A stretch of 64,000 nt of DNA, from the NCBI GenBank assembly GCA_036320915.1, contig JAXBDG010000005.1:1-64000 (forward strand). Direction: 5' to 3'. How positions within the stretch are numbered: the first letter of the stretch is position 1; each line of letters begins with the position of its first letter. The stretch is from Linnemannia elongata. Taxonomy: Eukaryota; Mortierellomycota; Mortierellomycetes; Mortierellales; Mortierellaceae. The notes under the pieces are model-generated. The model saw only the letters and a list, made by a program, of their open reading frames with translations, did no database searches and had not been told where the DNA came from. Both the position numbers and the translations under genes were made by a program. Positions 54,078 through 64,000 of the stretch are shown here, one piece after another.

Positions 54078-56411
54078 CTACTTCCAATAAATAAGATACT
54101 CCCTCTCGGAACAAAAGAACCGGTTGCGCATAAACTCATCCGGCTTCATATACTCATCCGATCGAAGAACCATTCCCATCTCTCGCTTATCCTCCTCAGA
54201 CACCGGGCCCTTCATATCCGTCCTCACCATCTTTATATGTCGCCCCTCTTCCCTCACGACCTTCACCAACGACCCCACACTCACATTCTGCCACCCTCTC
54301 GCAACCAGTCGCTCCACCTTTGGGAACATCCGACCAAGAAACTGTGGCAGCAGTACCGAGGGGTTCTCGATGAACCAACAACCATTCATGTACAGCTTGC
54401 GCAACTTGGGGGCAACAATCCGGTTATGCGAAGTTACACTTCCGTGGAGATACAGATCCTTCTCAGAGATCACTCGAGAAGGGTGTTGATCGGTGGTTCG
54501 CATATGTAGACGAAGGTACTCGAGACCTGGACATCCTTGGAGCATCTTGAACTCGAACCGGTAGGCAAACTCGGATGTCAACGCAAGATGCTTCAGACAA
54601 GGCAAATGCCAACTCCAGGTCCATAGAGGTCGAACAATCAAAATATTAGACGCCTTTTGAGACCCATCTCCTTCAGTGTCAAGACCATGGCAACTACTCA
54701 GCTCGGCATCAGGTGGGATAAAGCAATACTCGGACCGATGCATGTTCAACTTCAGAGTTGTCAACTCTGGGGTCGACTCGAGGGTCATTGGGTGGAAACT
54801 CAAAGCGCTCCAACCCTTCAGGTATAGCTTCGTGAGACCAGGCAAATCGGCCGGAAGACAGCGGACAATATCCTCGCAAGAGTAATCATAGGTCTCATCC
54901 GTGATCTTGACTTCAGTCAGCAAAGGACATTGGGCGAGCAGGAGTGGATCCAACGCGAGCCGATATTTAGGCGCATGTAGTTTCAGTATCCTCAGGTGGG
55001 GCAGGCCGAGCCAACCACGACCAATGTGGACAGGTAGCGTAAGGTCCGGTCCTGAAAAAGACTGGATATCGAGGTGCTCCAATGTTCTACTGAAAGCGAA
55101 GGCGAGTGCATCAAGGTCGTGCAATGGCAAACGGAATGTCTGGATGGTGACCTTAGATAGTGCCACTAGTCTGCTGCTAGGACTCGAACTAGCGCCCGTA
55201 TCAACCTGTCGACTGTCGAAATCCTTCTTCTCCTGGACAGCCCAATCGAAACAGCCCCAGACGAGAGTGTACACCTCGAGTTTTGTCAAGGCTCGGCACC
55301 GCTGGATGATATTCTGGTGATCCACTCTCGGTCCAAACCAACTCTGCGGCCAGGGAAGGTGGAAGACCCAATTTATGGTCTTGACACGACTTAGGTCCGT
55401 GGTCATGAGAAATGTCGAAATCTTGTCCCAGTTGCATGTCGAAATATACTCGGGCTTGTACGACGAGGGTAGCATCCGGAAAATCTCTTGCTCAATCTCC
55501 TTAGGGCACGACTGGGCTGCGGCACCATACCAAAAAGGAGAGTTGTATGTGGTGACAGTTTTGAGGCGACCGGGGTATATCGTGATATGGTCCTTAGCAA
55601 ATTGGACCAACTGGCGCATCGTCGCCTCCTGGCGCAACTTTCTCCTGGGTTCATTAGGCGACCGCATGCAACAATAACAAACAAAGACCAGATCCAGGTA
55701 GACAACAAGGTGCTCTAGTCTGCCCAGTCGATCGACAACCTGGCGGTACCGGTCGAGATCGGAGAGAAGAATGGTGAGGGATTCCAGTTGGTCTAGAATA
55801 GGCGCGGCGAGTGTCCAGGTTGCTTCTCGGTAAAGAACGTTGGGGTAGTACTGGAGTAAAGTTGAGTGACTATTTTCGACACAGGTTGCATCCTTCCGAT
55901 CCTTGAGATACATTTCCAGGAAGGTTTGTCCGTGGATGTACGCCTGCTCGACAGCATAATTGGGTTTGAGAGTCTTGGTGCCACTGTATATCAAGAATGT
56001 CGATGGATTGATGTTGAGGTGGCGAATAAGACCGTGATAGTCGACACAGCGGGCGGTTGCAGATATGCTGTCGGGGCATGTTGTAGAATTGTTGTTGTTA
56101 CTATTGGTGGCAGCGTAGGGAGAAATGTTCAGCCCGAGGAGCAAGGCTGGGTGGAGTTGGGTGGTGGGGAGCCTAATGACAAGAGTGCGGATGAGGGCTC
56201 GAGAAAGACGAGGTGCTTTGCCCCAGAAGGCGCCGACGTCGGCCAGTCGAAACGGGTCATTGTATAGAAAGCGGATTGTGATTCGGGAGATGTGTCGATT
56301 GACCTGGCAGAGGGCGACCAAGGCAGGACGAGCTTGGAAGGCAGATTGTGAAGAGATGCATTGTAGGATTTGCTCAAGGCATTCCACAGGCAGGCTGGAG
56401 AGTGGGTCCAT
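54078..56411 (-). CDS. F-box protein with leucine-rich-repeat-like region
   Basis: Single exon, 777 residues if translation begins at ATG 56411. An in-frame ATG at 56480 would add 23 residues. I prefer 56411 because the F-box follows at once: MDPLSSLPVECLEQILQCI. The rest contains irregular leucine-rich segments, for example LPHLRILKLHAPK, CPLLTEVKITDE, LPGLTKLYLKGW and LEYLRLHMRTT. F-box proteins link substrates to the SCF ubiquitin ligase through Skp1, and LRR-like tails usually choose the substrate; neither partner nor target can be read from the sequence. Large families of such genes are typical of Mortierella-type genomes. A 26-bp tandem repeat lies in its promoter. Confidence 0.85.
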   Translation of the reverse strand: MDPLSSLPVECLEQILQCISSQSAFQARPALVALCQVNRHISRITIRFLYNDPFRLADVGAFWGKAPRLSRALIRTLVIRLPTTQLHPALLLGLNISPYAATNSNNNNSTTCPDSISATARCVDYHGLIRHLNINPSTFLIYSGTKTLKPNYAVEQAYIHGQTFLEMYLKDRKDATCVENSHSTLLQYYPNVLYREATWTLAAPILDQLESLTILLSDLDRYRQVVDRLGRLEHLVVYLDLVFVCYCCMRSPNEPRRKLRQEATMRQLVQFAKDHITIYPGRLKTVTTYNSPFWYGAAAQSCPKEIEQEIFRMLPSSYKPEYISTCNWDKISTFLMTTDLSRVKTINWVFHLPWPQSWFGPRVDHQNIIQRCRALTKLEVYTLVWGCFDWAVQEKKDFDSRQVDTGASSSPSSRLVALSKVTIQTFRLPLHDLDALAFAFSRTLEHLDIQSFSGPDLTLPVHIGRGWLGLPHLRILKLHAPKYRLALDPLLLAQCPLLTEVKITDETYDYSCEDIVRCLPADLPGLTKLYLKGWSALSFHPMTLESTPELTTLKLNMHRSEYCFIPPDAELSSCHGLDTEGDGSQKASNILIVRPLWTWSWHLPCLKHLALTSEFAYRFEFKMLQGCPGLEYLRLHMRTTDQHPSRVISEKDLYLHGSVTSHNRIVAPKLRKLYMNGCWFIENPSVLLPQFLGRMFPKVERLVARGWQNVSVGSLVKVVREEGRHIKMVRTDMKGPVSEEDKREMGMVLRSDEYMKPDEFMRNRFFCSEREYLIYWK

Positions 56412-57206
56412 AGCTGAATGGCAAGAAGAAAGGGAAGGAGGTGGAGCAAGTTTGGGGAGAAGAAGGGTGAGTGTTGCCACCTTGATGGTGGAATGAATTT
56501 ATGTAATGCAATGGAAAGAGTGATGAATACAATGCGATGGAGAGAGCGACGACTGCAATGAGATGGAACGAGTGATGAATGCAATCCAATGGAAAGAGTG
56601 TTGAATGTATTCCAATGCAATGGGAGAAGTTATGAATGAAGAAAGAAAGGGGTCCATTCTTTTTTTGTTCGCGCTGTGATGACGGGCACGGCGTGATTTA
56701 TTTTAGTGGGGGCTATCTCTCTTATTTGTCTCAACGGGCACACATGAGGTAAGAGGGCCATAAGGGAAGTTAGCTCCGCCGCAGTCAGGGTTTGCCCATA
56801 GTTCATTCATGAACCAAGAGGTCGAACGGCGATTGCATTTTTCGTTCTAGCCCGCCTGGTCGACTCTTTTGCGATTTTGTTGTTACACGAGTGGAAAAGA
56901 TGCGAGGTTGAGATAGATGGCATATGCTGACTTTCTTAAAAACAGCGAAAGGCAAAGAGGCTGAGAAGACATAGCATGACATTGCACAGGAAAGAGGATC
57001 GTTGACAGCCGTAGATTCTACATGTTCTAACACAAGTAACGCGAATACTTCCTGGTCAAGATCAATTGATCAGCGCGATCAATCACCGAAACTAACAAGG
57101 ATTGGGTGATATCATTGCATTTGCAAGTTAGCTCAAGACATCTATCACAAATGTAAGCAAGATTGGCATTTATATCTATATCTACAAAACAAAAAAAAGC
57201 TACGCG
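56412..57206. other. Intergenic region between F-box and calreticulin genes
   Basis: It holds the F-box promoter with a tandem repeat and the 3' region of the calreticulin gene. A TGATCA-rich near-palindrome lies at about 57058-57085. No gene is supported. Confidence 0.6.
56505..56608. repeat. Four tandem copies of a 26-bp unit upstream of the F-box gene
   Basis: Units of the form AATGCAATGGAAAGAGTGAT-GAATGC begin at 56505, 56531, 56557 and 56583. The period is exactly 26 bp and copies differ by three to eight substitutions. A partial fifth copy may follow. Confidence 0.85.
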
Positions 57207-58654
57207 CTACAACTCGTCGTGGTGGTTTTGATCAGGCTGCTCCTCATCAGACTCATCTAGTTCATCGAATCCATCCGTCGCCACCTTCTCCTCCTCTGCA
57301 ACCTTAGCCTCTGCTTCCGCCTTCATCATTTCCTCTTTCTCCTTGGCTTCTTTCTCCTTCTCCTCCTTCTCCTTCGCAGCCTTGGCTTCTATTTCTGCCA
57401 CCAACTTCTCCTCCATCGCAAAGTTCTCCCTCCACTGCCCCAAATACCTATCCGCCACCAACTTATCCGTCGTCACCACAATATCATCAAAAATCGATCC
57501 ACTGTTCACCTGCCACAGATCCAACCCAATCCCACCAATCCTATAATGCGCTAGACTCGGATACTCCTGGAAATCGGGGTTGGGAATCTCGGCCGGTTTC
57601 CATTCCCCCTTGAAAGCAGGGTTGGGTATCATCTTGGCCTCCCATACCTCAAAATCTGGGTTATCGATCTCGGGGGCTTCCCATTCACCGTCGAATTCTT
57701 CATCCCATTCATCGGGTCGCTTGGCTTCTGGGTCCGGGATCGTCTTTGGGATCTGGTCATAGTTGTCGGGCTTCTTGTGGAACTCATCCACGATATGTTC
57801 TTCTTCCACCCAATCTGCCGGCTTCTTGTCGTTCGGATCAGCGATCGTCCTCGGTGCATAGACATCCCAATGTTCCTCCAACGAGACATGGTCGGCCTTG
57901 ATATCCCCATCAATCAACAAAGAATATTTCTGGTCCGGGTGAACAGTCAACCGATAGAGATGAGTCTTGGTATCCTTGGGGACCGGGAACTCCTGCTTTG
58001 TCAAATAGTTCTTCCCCTCATGATGGAAAATCACATGGACTCGGTTCTGGGCTCCACAGACATCCGGTCCAAACATGATCGCGTACTCACTATCACCGTT
58101 AAAGGTCTTGGCATCGAACCCCTCCGGGAGTAACTTGAGATAGGATCCACCACATTCTTGGTTGACTTCTTGTTTGACTGTGTATTGAACAATCAAGTTG
58201 TCTTTGGAGTTGTCGACGACAGAGGTGAATGGTGCCGAGATGGAGTAAAACCGTGCGTCCTGGGAGGTTTGAAGTCCTTGAGCATAATCCTTATTGGCGT
58301 AGAATGTGCCTGATGACAGGGCGAATACTCCCAAATCGTCCTTTGTCGAAGATGTTGTCCATCTCTATTTTTTCATTTGTTCGTATGAGCAAAAAAAAAA
58401 AAGCCAAATGCCATGCAATTTGAATATTGTTTTCTGACTGATGGGGTTTGTCGCTCGCGTGCATTTTTTTTTTGTAGGGTGAGCTTTTTTTTTCTTTCTT
58501 AGTCCTTGTTCGTTATTCTATTAAGGTCTTCTGAGGGGGTCCAACTTACATTCTGCCAGTTGCTGTCAGAGAATGTTTCTTCAAAGAAGACTTGACCGGC
58601 TGCAGAGACTACGGTGGCAATGGCAAACGATGCAAGCAAAAGTGTCGCCTTCAT
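57207..58654 (-). CDS. CALR: Calreticulin, ER lectin chaperone
   Basis: Two exons (58654-58550, 58364-57207) encode 420 residues. Residues 1-18 (MKATLLLASFAIATVVSA) form a signal peptide, followed by VFFEETFSDSNWQN. The lectin domain contains KQEVNQECGGSYLKLLP and CGAQNRVHVIFHHEGKNY, which hold the usual disulphide cysteines. The P-domain has type-1 repeats (PDPEAKRPDEWDEE) and type-2 repeats (GEWEAPEIDNPDF, GEWKPAEIPNPDF). The C-terminus is a Lys/Glu-rich helix and ends HHDEL, so HDEL is the ER retrieval signal. There is no transmembrane segment, separating it from calnexin. The protein binds monoglucosylated glycoproteins and Ca2+ in the ER lumen. Confidence 0.97.
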
Positions 58655-59290
58655 GTTGATTAGCGAGCGTGTGTATCTATCAGAAGAAAATAAGGAAGTA
58701 TGGTTGGTGTCAAGAAAAAGAAAGAAGAAAAAAAAAAGCGAAGAGACATTTAACAGATAGAGCAAGCTGGAGCAATATCTTGCCTTGTTGACCATAAAAA
58801 AGGGGGGTGAGTATTTTCATTTGGTTTACTCTGAGAAAAAGGGTTCATTGCCGACTCCCAGTCGTTTTTGATCTATTCTAGGGAGACAGCGAAAAAGTGA
58901 GGGGTAGATTTCCTTTTCTTGGGTGGGGTGGGAAAACCGACGATGGTCAAGGATCCATTGGTGTTGCTTGTTGGCCAATTCTCGTTGGTGAAAGTCGGGA
59001 AGAAAGGAAAGCAAGCCATTGCCCCTTTTCACTTGGGGGTAATGAAGAAGGAACTTGTCTTCTGCCTGCTGTTAATCAATATGTAACATCCACCTCTGTC
59101 TTTGCAGATATTGCCCCACAATCCGCGTATGCCAATGCCGATATCGTCCTCCAAGGATATGTCTTTCTATAGTAAACAATTACTTTTATTTGATGTCGTG
59201 GATGTTGAATGCAAAACAAAAGGATATATGGTTGAAAATGACACGCAAAAATAAGACTGTACAAGCATCGTTCCTGCGACCATGGAGTAC
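58655..59290. promoter_or_regulatory. Calreticulin promoter and 3' region of the NADPH oxidase gene
   Basis: 636 bp between two tandem minus-strand genes. I see no open frame of interest and no motif that I can name with confidence. Confidence 0.45.
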
Positions 59291-61971
59291 TTAAAAGTTC
59301 TCTAATAAATACAAACGAATAATGAGAGACCTCGTTAGTGTTTTGCTTCAGCATGTGGGGTAAAGGAATTTAAGCAACAAAATAAATACGGATAGAAGGA
59401 ATAGAGGGTACCTTTGTGCCAGAAGAAGGAGGTGCCGGAACCACTGAACTTTGTACAGCATGCATGCAACTGCTTGCCCATGCGCTTGGGTCCACAGAAG
59501 AACACGCCGATATCAGTGTCGGGGTGGCTGTTCCTGATGCGGTCAAACTCCATATCAAGGTTGGGGCGTCCGAAGCAGGTCCTGGCGCGCAATCCTGTCA
59601 CAGTATCGGCAAAGGCGCTGTCCTCGTTGATCATCAAGTTACCGACTTCCGAGTGCCTCAGACGACCAGTCAAGAAGGTATGAATCTCAATGAACTGGTT
59701 CAAATCCTGGGACTCGAGGGCCAACAGAAGCGACTGGAACCATTCGAACGACTCCTTGTCTCTGCAAACCCAGAAGAAGTAGACCTTGTGCAGCTTGGTG
59801 GCCTTGGTGGGGTAGTTGACTCTGTACCAGATACTCTTCAAAACACTGGCGAACGGCGTCACTCCGATACCGGCTCCGAACAATACCGTCACCTCGTACT
59901 TGAAGACATCCTCCGAGGCAGCTCCGAAGGGTCCGTCAATCATGATCCTGGGCAAAACTGTCACCAAACCATTGCGATCGCCCAAACTCTCTTCCCACTC
60001 TCCGACACCCTCTGCGTCACATCCGAGCTTCTTGGACAGCTCCTTGGTAAAGTCTCCGACGACACGCATGTGGACACTAATGTAGTCCTCCTCGGGTGCG
60101 CTGGTGAGTGTAAAAGGATGCCACTGCCAGAGCGAGACCTCGGGGCAGCAGAGGAAGATGTATTGTCCAGCCAGAGCGCGGCAATTGTCCTTCTTGATCT
60201 GAATCTCGACGACCTTGGAAGGGTGGAGGATGACTCTGGAGATGACAGTCTTTTGCTTGGCACGCCATTCACGAGCGACACGCTCCATCAAGTAAATAAA
60301 GCCACTGGCGACCCAGTACTTCCAGAAAGCAGAGATATCCTTGCAGTAAGGGGGGCGATCGGGGGTGAGGAGACAGAATGCTCCGTGGAAGGAGAAGAAG
60401 AAGAAGAAGACCAGGAAGAGATGGTGCCAGTACCAAAAGGTCTCAAACTTCTTCATGCGAACGGAGGGGAGGGCGGTAGCGACCATGACGACGAGGACGA
60501 GGAGCATGATGTGACCGGTCCATCCTGGTCCAGAGACGAACATTAGGTGCCAAAAGTTGTATTTTTCGGGTGCTGCCTGGGAGAGCAGGTAAAAGTTGCG
60601 GTAATGGGCGAAAGTGTGAAGGAAAGAGAAGAAGACGATACTCCAGGCGATGGCCTTGTGGAAGGTGACGGCCTTGTCGAAGGGCACGATGCGGTTGAGG
60701 GGGGTCGAACGAAGCCAGGAGATGAGAGTCCTGCAGACAGGGAGGAGAATGACGCCAGAGTCGACATGAAGAACCAAAGCAGCTCCACGGGCGATTGGGA
60801 GGGTGACACCGACGATTGCACGCGAGGTGACAAAGTTATCCGAGTAGAAGAAGTTGAAGAATGCGAGTCCAAAGAGTCCGATGTGAACCAGAATCCATAG
60901 TCCAAAGAAGATGACTCTGTTTCCTATTGTGTTAAGTAGAGTTGAGAGCGAGGAGACAAGAGCAATAACGGGTCAGCTTATATGTATTGTTCTACTGGAC
61001 GAGTCGGCCGTTGTTGTTGTTCGTTTGTGCTCCCCCTTTTTTTAGTGTCTATCCTGGCATATCCCTTGTCCTCTTAACTGTGTCTTTCGAATGGGTGTAT
61101 GAAAGAAGACGATGAAGAGGGAGTAATGATGATCGTGGCGCTAGTGCTTCCTGTGCGTCGATCCTCGTTGTTCCTGGTCCTGACGCAATTAGTCTATCCG
61201 GTTCGACCTTTTTTCCTGTGCTTCTATCTTCCATGTGGGTCCTATATGCAGACTGTGTTGTGTTGTCCTTGCATTGGCGTATATGGGTGAGGATAGTCTC
61301 CTACTCTCTGCCTCTTTCTGCGTCTAGTCCGTCTTTCCGTGTGTCCATTCTGTTTGTTTGTTTGTCTGTCTGTCTGTGTGTCGGTTCCACTTCCACTGCA
61401 GCAGCTGGAAACAATAAAAAAAAAAATGGAGAAAAGGGTAAAAATAGCAACTGTACACTCGCCCTCCTTTCCCTCGGAGTGAGCGAAAGGGCCACAACTC
61501 CAAATAAGCAAAGAGAAAGAGAGCGGGAAAGGAGGAGAATGAAAGAGAGAGGGAGAGGAGAGAAAGTATACCTTCATTGATCATCCAGATGTTGAGCTTT
61601 TGGTACCACGTAATTTCCTCCTCCACATTGGCTGCTCCTGCTGCTCCATTGACATTCTCGAGAGGACGGAGATGGTCTAGCTCGCCTCGTGGTGGTGCCC
61701 GTGGTCCTCCTCCAGATGCACCATAGGTACTTGTGCGTGCGCCCATCTCCTGGAGACGGAAGTAAGTAGGAGAAGGAGGGGGGATGAGGGAGGAGTAGGT
61801 GGTGATGGGTCGTTGTTTGGTGAGGTGGGCCTGATGGTCGACAGAGGTACGTCTGTTGGCGAGGGTATTGGCTTGGGTCTGGTCGTAGGGAGACTGGTAG
61901 TCGTGTCCGGAGGAGGCACCCATAGCAGGGCCACCGTTGCGGCTACTGCCGTTATTGTTGCGGTAGTCCAT
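59291..61971 (-). CDS. noxA: NoxA-type NADPH oxidase, catalytic gp91phox homologue
   Basis: Three exons (61971-61572, 60923-59412, 59301-59291) give 640 residues in frame. A ~110-residue Gly/Pro/Ser-rich N-terminus precedes WYQKLNIWMINE and six predicted membrane helices. Heme ligand histidines lie in TFHKAIAW, HTFAHYRNF and WYWHHLFLVFF. The cytosolic half has the FAD motif HPFTLTSAPEEDY, the NADPH motifs GAGIGVTPFASVLKSIWYR and FFCGPKRMGKQL, and ends in KENF. The ending is supplied by an 11-nt terminal exon; without splicing the frame would run into an unrelated 24-residue tail. There is no EF-hand region, so it is NoxA/B-like rather than NoxC-like. The enzyme transfers electrons from NADPH across the membrane to oxygen, making superoxide used in fungal differentiation and signalling. 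Confidence 0.95.
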
Positions 61972-64000
61972 TATATAGGAACAGCAACGAGTTTGAGCAG
62001 TTGGCGGCCAAGGAGAATAAGGTGAGAGTCGAAGACGAGGGAGGGAGGGAGGGAAGAGTGTTTGTTTGTATTTTTTTTTTTCCCTGCTGCAACTAAGATA
62101 GGCTGAGTTTGTCAACAGAGGAGGGGGACAAGCAAGGAAAATAAAAAAGTGAAAGAGAACAACGTGGTCGTGAAAAGGAGGAGAATGAGGAGAAGGGAGA
62201 AGTGAAGGAGAAGGGGAGAGAGAAGAGAGAGAGAGAGAGAGATAGGGAAAGGGAAGGGTGAGGAGAAAGAAGAAGAAAAAGAAGAAAAAAAAAAAAAAGT
62301 AAAAGAGTAAAGGAAAAAGGGAAGAAAAAGGATAAAACGGCAAACCAGAGAAAAGAGGGTAGTGGTGGTGCGAGGCGGAGAAAAAAAAATGATAAATAAA
62401 CGATGAGAGAAGGAAGGCAGTTCGTTTGATTTTGGTTTGAGTGATGTTGGATGATGGTTTCACTCGATTGGAGAGTGTGTTCGATTTCGATCACCGCCAC
62501 GGACATATATATATATCAGATTTACACTACTTGCCTTTGTTGATTAAGGGTGGGGGTACAGTCTACTACTGTAACAGTGTAACCAACAAAACAACACTCA
62601 TTGCTCATCTAAACGTTCGATGAAATGAAATTTCCCGCACACCCAAATAACAACAAAAAAAAAAAAAATCACAATTGTGTTCCACTCTTGCAGCAGTTGC
62701 ATCCATCACAATAACACACCACAGCAACTTTGTTTGAGGTTCAACTCAACCCAACCCCAAGAAAGAATATCCGGCACTAGAACACGTTCATCGATCATGT
62801 ACGCATCCAACTTTTTTCCTTTTCTTTATTTGCCGAAGATTGCTTGTACCTTTTGCCATCGTACTCGATATTGTCGGGTCAGTTGATTGTCCATCTGGTT
62901 CCACCTCCTTGACTGTTTGGTCGTTTGGTCTGTTTGCAATGAAAAAAAATGAAAAACGAAACAAAAAGGAAAAACCTGTCCATTGACACCATTTTTCAAC
63001 ACGAAAGCACCAGTGGACTGGGTGCTACTGAGTATGAGTACCCCCATATATACACACACAAGGTAGCTACCCATCCATAGGTGATTCAAACATGGACAGG
63101 GGTCAAAACGCAATATGACTATTGGTAATACCAATATCATCATGAATGACAAATACCCGAAACCAGCCACCCAGCCACCCATCGCAAATATTGAAGGGGA
63201 ACTTGAATACGTGGTAGGGGAACCACTTGGAGTCAGACATTCAAAACGTACTGTGCTGAGACGTATACAAAACATTAATTCTAGTTACCAGAATATCTCT
63301 GCTCTGCAAGTTATGAAGCATACTTAAGCTCTAGGCTAACTCCACCATTTGCTCTCATTTCAACGATTCCTCATAGTACACGCACTCCTTGTCTCGCTCC
63401 ATAGTCCAATACCGGGTGAAGGGTGAGGGTGAGCTGACGAGAAAGTGAGCGATCTCACTTCCCCTTCCATCGCTGCCTTTCTTCGTCCTCGGACACTTTT
63501 GTGGCTACGCTGGTGGGATAACATTGCTGTTCCACTAATCAACGCTCCCATGGACAACTCCAAAAGGGTTGCACAAGATAAAACGAGATTGAACACCATC
63601 GAAGGAGAACGAAGAGAGGTGGTCTCTCTACTTTCTTCTTTTTTGCTTTTTGCACGACACCACAACCTACGAGGGGAAACTCTATCCTTCCATCTATGTA
63701 TCGAGAAAATGTACGCCCAAGTATCAGGCAACTCCTCCCTTTGTCATTACCTCTGTGGACATGGGAGGGAGAGAGAGAGTCAACAAAATAAACAAAGGAC
63801 TCATTTCATTGCCCCTTGAAACGTCGACCCTACCTCCGTACCCTACCCATTTAGAGATTGTCCAGTCCAATAGGTCATTCACGCTCCCTGTCCCTATTGG
63901 GTTCACCCTTCCTCAATGAGATGGGATGGGAACATGGAACTAACTGTCTAGGGAAATTCAGCTCCGGATACAATGCAACTGGTCGTCATCATGGGTTTGC
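61972..64000. other. Right-hand intergenic region, no supported gene
   Basis: The first 500 bp are GA-rich and form the NADPH oxidase promoter and leader. After that there are short open frames on both strands, but none has domain features, codon-like composition or splice context that I can support. A gene could begin beyond the right edge. Confidence 0.5.

Noticed and set aside
59416..60546. 376-residue plus-strand open frame
   Set aside because: It lies antisense to the NADPH oxidase exon, whose minus-strand frame has all the expected motifs; the plus-strand frame has none and is a shadow.
62826..63919. Several open frames of 60-150 residues near the right edge
   Set aside because: They overlap on both strands, lack domain features and have no convincing start or splice context.
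1..64000. tRNA or rRNA genes
   Set aside because: I looked for B-box-like GGTTCGANTCC motifs and found none with a matching fold; a dedicated scan would be needed to exclude them.

Overview
The window is nuclear DNA from a filamentous fungus, most likely an early-diverging lineage such as Mortierellomycota. That placement is an inference. It rests on intron-rich housekeeping genes with short introns (mostly about 60-120 nt, acceptors almost always TAG), a Crinkler gene, a NACHT-WD40 receptor, a large F-box protein, and a DUF6589/RecQ gene pair. No sequence search was run, and all exon models were spliced by eye and checked for reading frame.

Left part (1-10.2 kb) is accessory. It holds the 3' end of a WD40 receptor gene, about 3.7 kb of repeat-littered DNA without a clear gene, and a 6.1-kb element (4126-10223) bounded by ~457-bp, almost identical terminal inverted repeats. 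The element carries two convergent genes: a DUF6589-type protein and a RecQ-like helicase. I read it as a young DNA transposon of a type I do not recognise. It is the best candidate for an undescribed system in the window.

Middle part (10.6-39.9 kb) is conserved core genome. In order it holds a membrane-anchored DUF900-type alpha/beta hydrolase (-), an SMPD4-like neutral sphingomyelinase (-), glutathione peroxidase (+), a coronin-7-like protein with an acidic tail (-), a tiny zinc-ribbon protein (+), the TORC2 subunit Rictor (+, 26 exons) and the plasma-membrane PI4-kinase scaffold EFR3 (-). Several products act at membranes, but the genes are independent units, not an operon.

A 3.8-kb low-complexity spacer (39.9-43.7 kb) separates this from a second accessory block: an intronless 1779-residue NACHT/pentapeptide/WD40 receptor (+), a small TA-flanked inverted-repeat element, a Crinkler-type P-loop protein (-) and an F-box protein (-). 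The right end returns to conserved genes: calreticulin with a C-terminal HDEL (-) and a NoxA-type NADPH oxidase (-) whose last coding exon is only 11 nt. The final 2 kb contains no gene I can support.
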